From assembly GCA_029891345.1 (NCBI GenBank), contig CM056994.1, forward strand, positions 222,962,491-223,026,490: DNA of 64,000 bases, written 5' to 3'. Made by a program: the position numbers and the translations under genes. Shown here one piece after another: positions 59,269 to 64,000 of this stretch. The notes under the pieces are model-generated. The model was not told where the DNA came from. It was given only the letters and a program-made list of their open reading frames with translations, and ran no database searches. The first letter of the stretch is position 1; the number at the start of each line of letters is the position of its first letter. The DNA is from Dryococelus australis (Eukaryota; Arthropoda; Insecta; Phasmatodea; Phasmatidae).

Positions 59269-60275
59269 ACTCGGACTCCATCACTGGCTGTTCAGAGACT
59301 GGATCTGAACGGAGCACTCTCGTGGCTGTATTCGCTAACCTACGGACAGTAGTGATATCTAGCGGGAGATTCCGAACCGAAGTGTGTGGGAACTGTTCCC
59401 ATGACAAAAATAAATCAATAAAATGTAGTATGCTGAAATCTGGCCAATTAAAAAAAAAAAAACTTTATTGTAGTTTGGAGTTTTTCAAAAACCTTAAGTT
59501 ACAAAAAGGAATTTTCAGAACAGAAGTTTGTGGCCACAGATACCCAAGGGTCTAAGTTCTCAGTAAAACACGAGATTTTCAGCGTTCAGTGTTCCACTTC
59601 CCAGACCGCTTGCTTTCCTAGGGCGCGTTTAGAACTCGATTTTTTGTAAGAACACAACACGATTCTTTTGATAAAAAAATTGCCGTTTTAGTTGATTATT
59701 TACTTAATGTACTATCTTTGTATCGTTAAGAGAAGTTGATGAGGGGCAGGATTGCCCACTGAATTTACTTAGTTCACAATTATCGTGCCTAGAATATTTA
59801 CCATGTTAAAAAATTTGGTTATCATACAAAGACTGAAAAAAAATGCATATATATGTAGGTATAATGAAATGTGAAATTAACGAAAATTTTGTTTATTTAA
59901 TAATTAGTCAAAATTATACCGTTTTTTGTGTTGAAAAAACTAGACTACATAATAAAAAGAATTTATAACAAAATTGTAAGAGGGTTTTACAATATCGGCT
60001 CCCGTTTGGGTACAAAAATTAATTCTCGCAAAAGCTGTAGGAATGAAAGCTCATGGCCTTCAGGGTGTCCTTCCTACTCTTCCATTGACTGGAATATACA
60101 CTGCCGGAGAGTAAAAATAGGGCACATAGAAGGATGCATCGGATGGTACTGAAACTTTATAGAAGTAGTGATATAGATGAGTAGTACACATAATCACAAA
60201 AACAAAGCAGGAAGACTATCACATGTGGATCTGTGGTACACCGCTCGATCATCTTCAGTAGTGCACCACACCCCC
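59269..60275. other. Non-coding block
   Basis: GC-richer to 59400, then AT-rich. Frames at 59202-59555 and 59928-60152 are unsupported (the first runs out of the SINE). Confidence 0.45.
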
Positions 60276-60692
60276 TCACAGTGCGATAAACACTGTAAAA
60301 TGGTCACGCAGGGAGTCCAGCAGACGCCGGGAGTTGTCATGAGGCAGACATGCCCACAGTGGTTGGACGATGTGCTCCAAATACCGGATACTGTGGCACG
60401 ATGACAGCGGGCTTTTCAACATGCTCGATTGTAGACATGTGAGGGGAGCGGGCAGGCCAAGGTAGTGTTTGGACGTGATGGAGGCAGTCCTGGGAGCGTT
60501 ATCCTGCTGGTATATCGCACCTGGAATCCCGACCAGAGATGGCAGCAGGAGGAGGCGTAGAATTTGGTCCACACACCGCTGGGCCGTCAATGTCCCTCGT
60601 AACACGAGTACGGATCAGCTATCGTAAGCTATGGTTCCCCAGACCATAGTGTTTGCCGTGGAGGAAATTTGCCGTTCGATAACGACGTTATA

Positions 60693-60916
60693 GGCTATTC
60701 ACGGTAAAGTGAGCACTTTTGAGGCCCTAGTTTTTTCAGCCATTTTCTAGCCTTTAACCACGTTTCTAAATCAATATAGCTGTGTAAGTAATAAACACTG
60801 TGTGTATATTACACCACACTGGGAAGTTAACGTCTAAGGCTAAAATAAAACACACTTATTGACTGTTATTCCAAATGAGAGGGCTTTCAAAAGTTCTCAC
60901 TGTACCGTGAATAGCC
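60693..60916 (+). mobile_element. MITE family A inside the Tc1 pseudogene
   Basis: Ends GGCTATTCACGGTAAAGTGA and CTGTACCGTGAATAGCC with TA on both sides (60691-60692, 60917-60918). The interior (AGTAATAAACACTGTGTGTA, GGAAGTTAACGTCTAAGGCT, TTCCAAATGAGAGGGCTTTC) is nearly identical to 371-612. It separates the RHNH and NVVIERQ portions of the transposase. Confidence 0.9.
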
Positions 60917-60999
60917 TATATGATTGTGGCGTTCACTAGGGGCTCCCCACATCCGGGTGCGGTCATCATCAATCATCATAGGCGGCATTCATCACTATA

Positions 61000-61400
61000 T
61001 GTTGTTCACGATAAAGTGATTACTATTGAAATTAACCTTAAAAAAGTCATTGCCCCAGCCTGCGTACATTTTAACTGACGCACCGGGAGACATGCTCCCA
61101 GTAAAGTTGGTAACGATGGGTGGAAAGTAGTTCCACAACCTAAAGTCGAATAAAAAGTGTTAGGTAACCATTTGCAATATCTTAAATTATTTCTTTCACT
61201 TTCTGTTTTTTTATATGCACGCGAGTGTTAGAACGACTTGTTTTGTATAATTATTCCACAGTTTTACCTGACTGACGCATGAATGAAGTGATGAGACCTA
61301 TGACAATGTTAACTTTACATAAGGTGTAAGAATACACGACGTGCATACAAGTAGATCTTAAGCAGGGCTTTCAAAAGTGCTCATTTTACCGTGAACAGCC
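61000..61400 (-). mobile_element. MITE family B inside the Tc1 pseudogene
   Basis: Ends TGTTGTTCACGATAAAGTGA and CATTTTACCGTGAACAGCC. The interior is family B in reverse: TAAAAAGTGTTAGGTAACCA, GACGCATGAATGAAGTGATG, CATACAAGTAGATCTTAAGC. On the minus strand it interrupts the transposase between the codons for VVY and SDE, that is, directly before the first catalytic aspartate. TATA/TA flanks suggest insertion at TA. Confidence 0.9.
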
Positions 61401-61640
61401 AGTATACACCACACATCGCCAGTCTATGGCGTTCCACACTACTTTGGTCTGGCAGCACTGCAAACGGACCTACCACTGTTCTGGAGCTAATGGCAGCGCA
61501 CACAATGGAACACTGAGATCGCAGATTCGCCTCCGCAAGGCGTCGCGAAATGGTTCGTGGTGGGTTCCTTATTAGGGTTAGAATGTGTCAGAGCCTCCTG
61601 ACTGTCCAACCTCTTGTCGGACGTTGGCATCCACGTCGTC

Positions 61641-62165
61641 TACAACGGTCTGCCAAGCTAGGTCGAGCATAAGTCGACACCAGTCTAGCCTTGCCCGCGT
61701 CCAGTACCCGCCTTCGTAAGCTGCTGTAAACAATCCCCCACACGTGTTCTTACTCAATGACAACAATGATGAAAATACTACCTTGCTCGAGCAGGTTCAG
61801 CTCACTTCTGCAGAATCAGATGAAACTGTTCCACTTATAGCTGATTGCATTAAGACAATACTGCTTGGTTGTCTATGCAAGGTCAGACTGCATCCCTTCG
61901 AGGCCAAGATAAGTAAAATATTAACAATAATGTTCGTGAGATGCTCAAAGTTTTCTCATTAATGCATTTGAAAGACTGCATATACCGTATTGACACACAT
62001 AGCTGCTTGCTTGCACTATTAGTATTAAAAGCCTTTTATCTCTGATCAATATTTTATTACTGCCAACCCTTCTCAGATATTAAATGTAATAAATATACAA
62101 TGGAAGGGAATAACTTTAGTTTGCTTAAGTTTAGTTTATTTTTGGTGTGTTTCAAGTTTGTGTAT
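61641..62165. other. Unassigned block
   Basis: Sequence to about 61740 probably still belongs to the Tc1 element's 5' part (minus). The + frame at 61744-61962 (FLLNDNNDENTTLLEQVQLT ... ILLGCLCK followed by AGGTCAGA, donor-like) is protein-like but has no acceptor; status undecided. Confidence 0.35.
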
Positions 62166-64000
62166 TCAAAACCGTAATTTGTCGACACTTTTGAAAGAGG
62201 AGTTTAATTTTAATAAAGGAATAGAATGGACTTTATTATGCGTAGCCTTATCTGTGCTTTTTGAAAATGTGCCATTGCTGCCAGTATTGAGCTGGAAATT
62301 AAATTTGATGTCATACTTGCTATAATGGTTGAACTCCTCTGAAACATTGTTTTTGTATGGTTCATGGTAGCTGATATATTCCAACATTGTGGAAAACTTT
62401 CTCAAAGCTTTATTTATTATTTTATTTTTTCGTTATTTCTATCGATTAAAATAAGGTTACTTATAATAAAAACAATTTATTTTTACAATTTAAAATGCTT
62501 TTTCTATTTAATTATTCTATAGCGCTATTTGTGTACAACATTTAGAGTTATATAAATAGACGTAACTTGTTACAGAAACACGCATAATAAATAGTTATAT
62601 ATTTTCTTTCGATGTTGTAACGAAGCTTTGCCTGGATATTTGGCAGTTTAGAATTTTGGGGCAGGCTGCCCACCTCCATACCTTGACAGCTATGGGATTT
62701 TTAATCACGGGCTTTTGAAAGCATACTTCATCCCGCAAGCTAGCAGCCGATATTTTTGGCTAACCTTGTGTGTCCTGTATCCCAGATGTTTGAAGTATGT
62801 AGCCAATTTTGATCAAATCAACATCTAAGGAGGTGTTCTAAGTGACATCAACAATTCTACCCTATAACTATAAGGAAATTTCAACATGTATCTTGAAAAC
62901 TGAGCATTCGGAAAATGAGCCTTATAGAAAAATAGAATGCCATAATGTAAACAAGAAAAATTATCAATACTTTTTATAGCAGAAATACGTAGTGAAATAA
63001 ATAGTGAGTGCTCAACATAAATGGATTACATTATAAAACTGGAAATTCAAGATGGACCAATCCTCGAAGACAGTTTGTAAACTAGTGAAACTGTAGAAAT
63101 GATGTACAAGAAACCAGATGGGGTCCTAATTAAGGTCAGTAGATTGCATTGATTTGTGTGTCAAGAAGACAAAAAAGGCCTTTCAGGAAAGATTTACGTG
63201 ATAATCAAGGAAGAAACAAGACATAAAGTGACACTAAGAGTGGAAAGAAATAATAGGGGCATATTTCGAAGAAACAACAGCTTAAGGAAGATAAAACGTT
63301 GAAGAGAATACATAGACAACTGCTGGATGAGGCAGTATAACTTTTGAGGCGTGTAAAGTAGCAGTTACTGCTAGTATGCAAAGTTTACTTGAGTCAATCT
63401 GATCGACCTGCATATAATCCCTATTTTAGAAATCTGCATTTTGTAAAAAGTACTTTAAGATCTGCCTAATTACTATTTTATAAAATCATAATAATTATAA
63501 TTTTTACTTTAAACCCGAAAGAGTGAAAATATATATCGAAACCAGGGACAGCCAGTGAGAATTGCTCTACTTGAAATTAGTTGCAATTGAGTGATTATTA
63601 CAGTGGCAGAATAGGCTATCACCGAGTTACAGGTAGCTTCGTGACGTAAAATAGCGGATACCTGTGGACAGGTTATATTTTAAACTCTCCAAAGCGATTT
63701 GAAAGCACAATACACACATTTATTACTGAAGAATGAAATATGTTTGTGTGGTGAAACGATGGCTGTTCGTTTGGCACTTATATTTTTTACAGAGCATTAA
63801 GTCTGTGAATGTGTGCCTCCGCAATTATTTACAAATTATGAAGGAAAAAAGTGGACTGTTTTAATACCGGTAAACATTCTTTACGTGTAATTTATTTTGT
63901 ACAAAATATCAAGGCCTCCATCTCAATCACAAGTGTATGAGAAATGTAAAAGAAAGCCGTACGCCGCATCACCAGACATGGCAATGAATACCCACATTTA
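62166..64000. other. AT-rich non-coding block
   Basis: No repeat family, tRNA-like box or exon with splice signals was recognised to the end of the window. The minus frame at 62166-62405 is AT-biased and unsupported. Confidence 0.5.

Larger units (their letters stand above)
60276..61640 (-). pseudogene. Tc1-type transposase pseudogene split by two MITEs
   Basis: Read from right to left. At 61403-61640 it shows RTISRRLAEANLRSQ (second helix-turn-helix end) and WNAIDWRCVVY. At 60917-60999 it shows SDECRL, the first catalytic Asp motif (codon 60991-60993), and in a shifted frame DDRTRMWGAPSERHNH. At 60276-60690 it shows NVVIERQ, TMVWGTIAYDS (followed by a stop), VLRGTLTAQRCVDQILR, PGAIYQQDNA with the second Asp at 60501-60503, and in another frame WPARSPHMSTIEHV with the Glu codon at 60424-60426. 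The tail HDNSRRLLDSLRD ends at TGA 60276. This order is that of DD34E Tc1 transposases. Frameshifts, an internal stop, shortened Asp-Glu spacing (about 25 residues) and the two insertions make it dead. Confidence 0.85.

Noticed and set aside
61744..61962. Plus-strand exon with donor-like AAGGTCAGA
   Set aside because: Composition is good, but no acceptor or pyrimidine tract precedes it and it starts at the edge of the Tc1 relic; left as undecided.

Overview
This window looks like intergenic DNA from a large, repeat-rich arthropod genome, most likely an insect. It is AT-rich and shows no operons or bacterial-type genes. Almost no open frame reaches 100 codons outside low-complexity DNA. What is recognisable is mobile: tRNA-derived SINEs, decayed Tc1-type transposases and several kinds of miniature inverted-repeat element (MITE). 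The placement is inferred from repeat types only; no gene fixes the taxon.

Mobile layer. (1) Two MITE families, here called A (about 225-240 bp) and B (about 400-420 bp), have near-identical terminal inverted repeats beginning GGCTGTTCACGGTAAA but unrelated interiors, and where boundaries are clear they sit at TA. A copies: 371, 12287, 58367, 60693. B copies: 24684, 33440, 43196, 58316 and 61000, plus fragments. A diverged relative (C) is at 26868 and 50952. (2) A 348 bp element flanked by TTAA (40073) with a related copy at 10846. (3) An 809 bp hAT-like element with an 8 bp target duplication (49711). (4) A 574 bp PIF/Harbinger-like element flanked by TTA (53166). (5) A near-palindrome around a microsatellite core (22128). 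(6) A 1.2 kb foldback-like element carrying tRNA-like modules (41418). (7) Two tRNA-derived SINE families: family 1 at 11145, 38982, 49413, 55417, 56207 and 59020; family 2 at 28274 and 44667. (8) Three Tc1-type transposase remnants (23248, 49178, 60276). The last is split by two independent MITE insertions, one of them immediately beside the codon for the first catalytic aspartate.

Simple-sequence layer. A 2.7 kb array of C-rich triplets (14487-17172) leaves long frames open in both directions and would mislead gene callers. A 129 bp uninterrupted alternating purine-pyrimidine tract lies at 6809-6937. Seven poly(C)/poly(G) runs of 14-23 bases are scattered through the window.

Coding potential. 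The best host-gene candidate is a 3'-terminal exon on + at 45609-46005, with a branch-site-like motif, a pyrimidine tract and a CAG acceptor opening directly into a 131-codon frame. Weaker candidates are on the minus strand at 35931-36359 (with an AATAAA downstream), 36636-37034 (one internal stop) and 47712-48005, and on + at 54583-54727. None could be assigned to a family by eye. All remaining stretches are described as blocks without recognisable genes.
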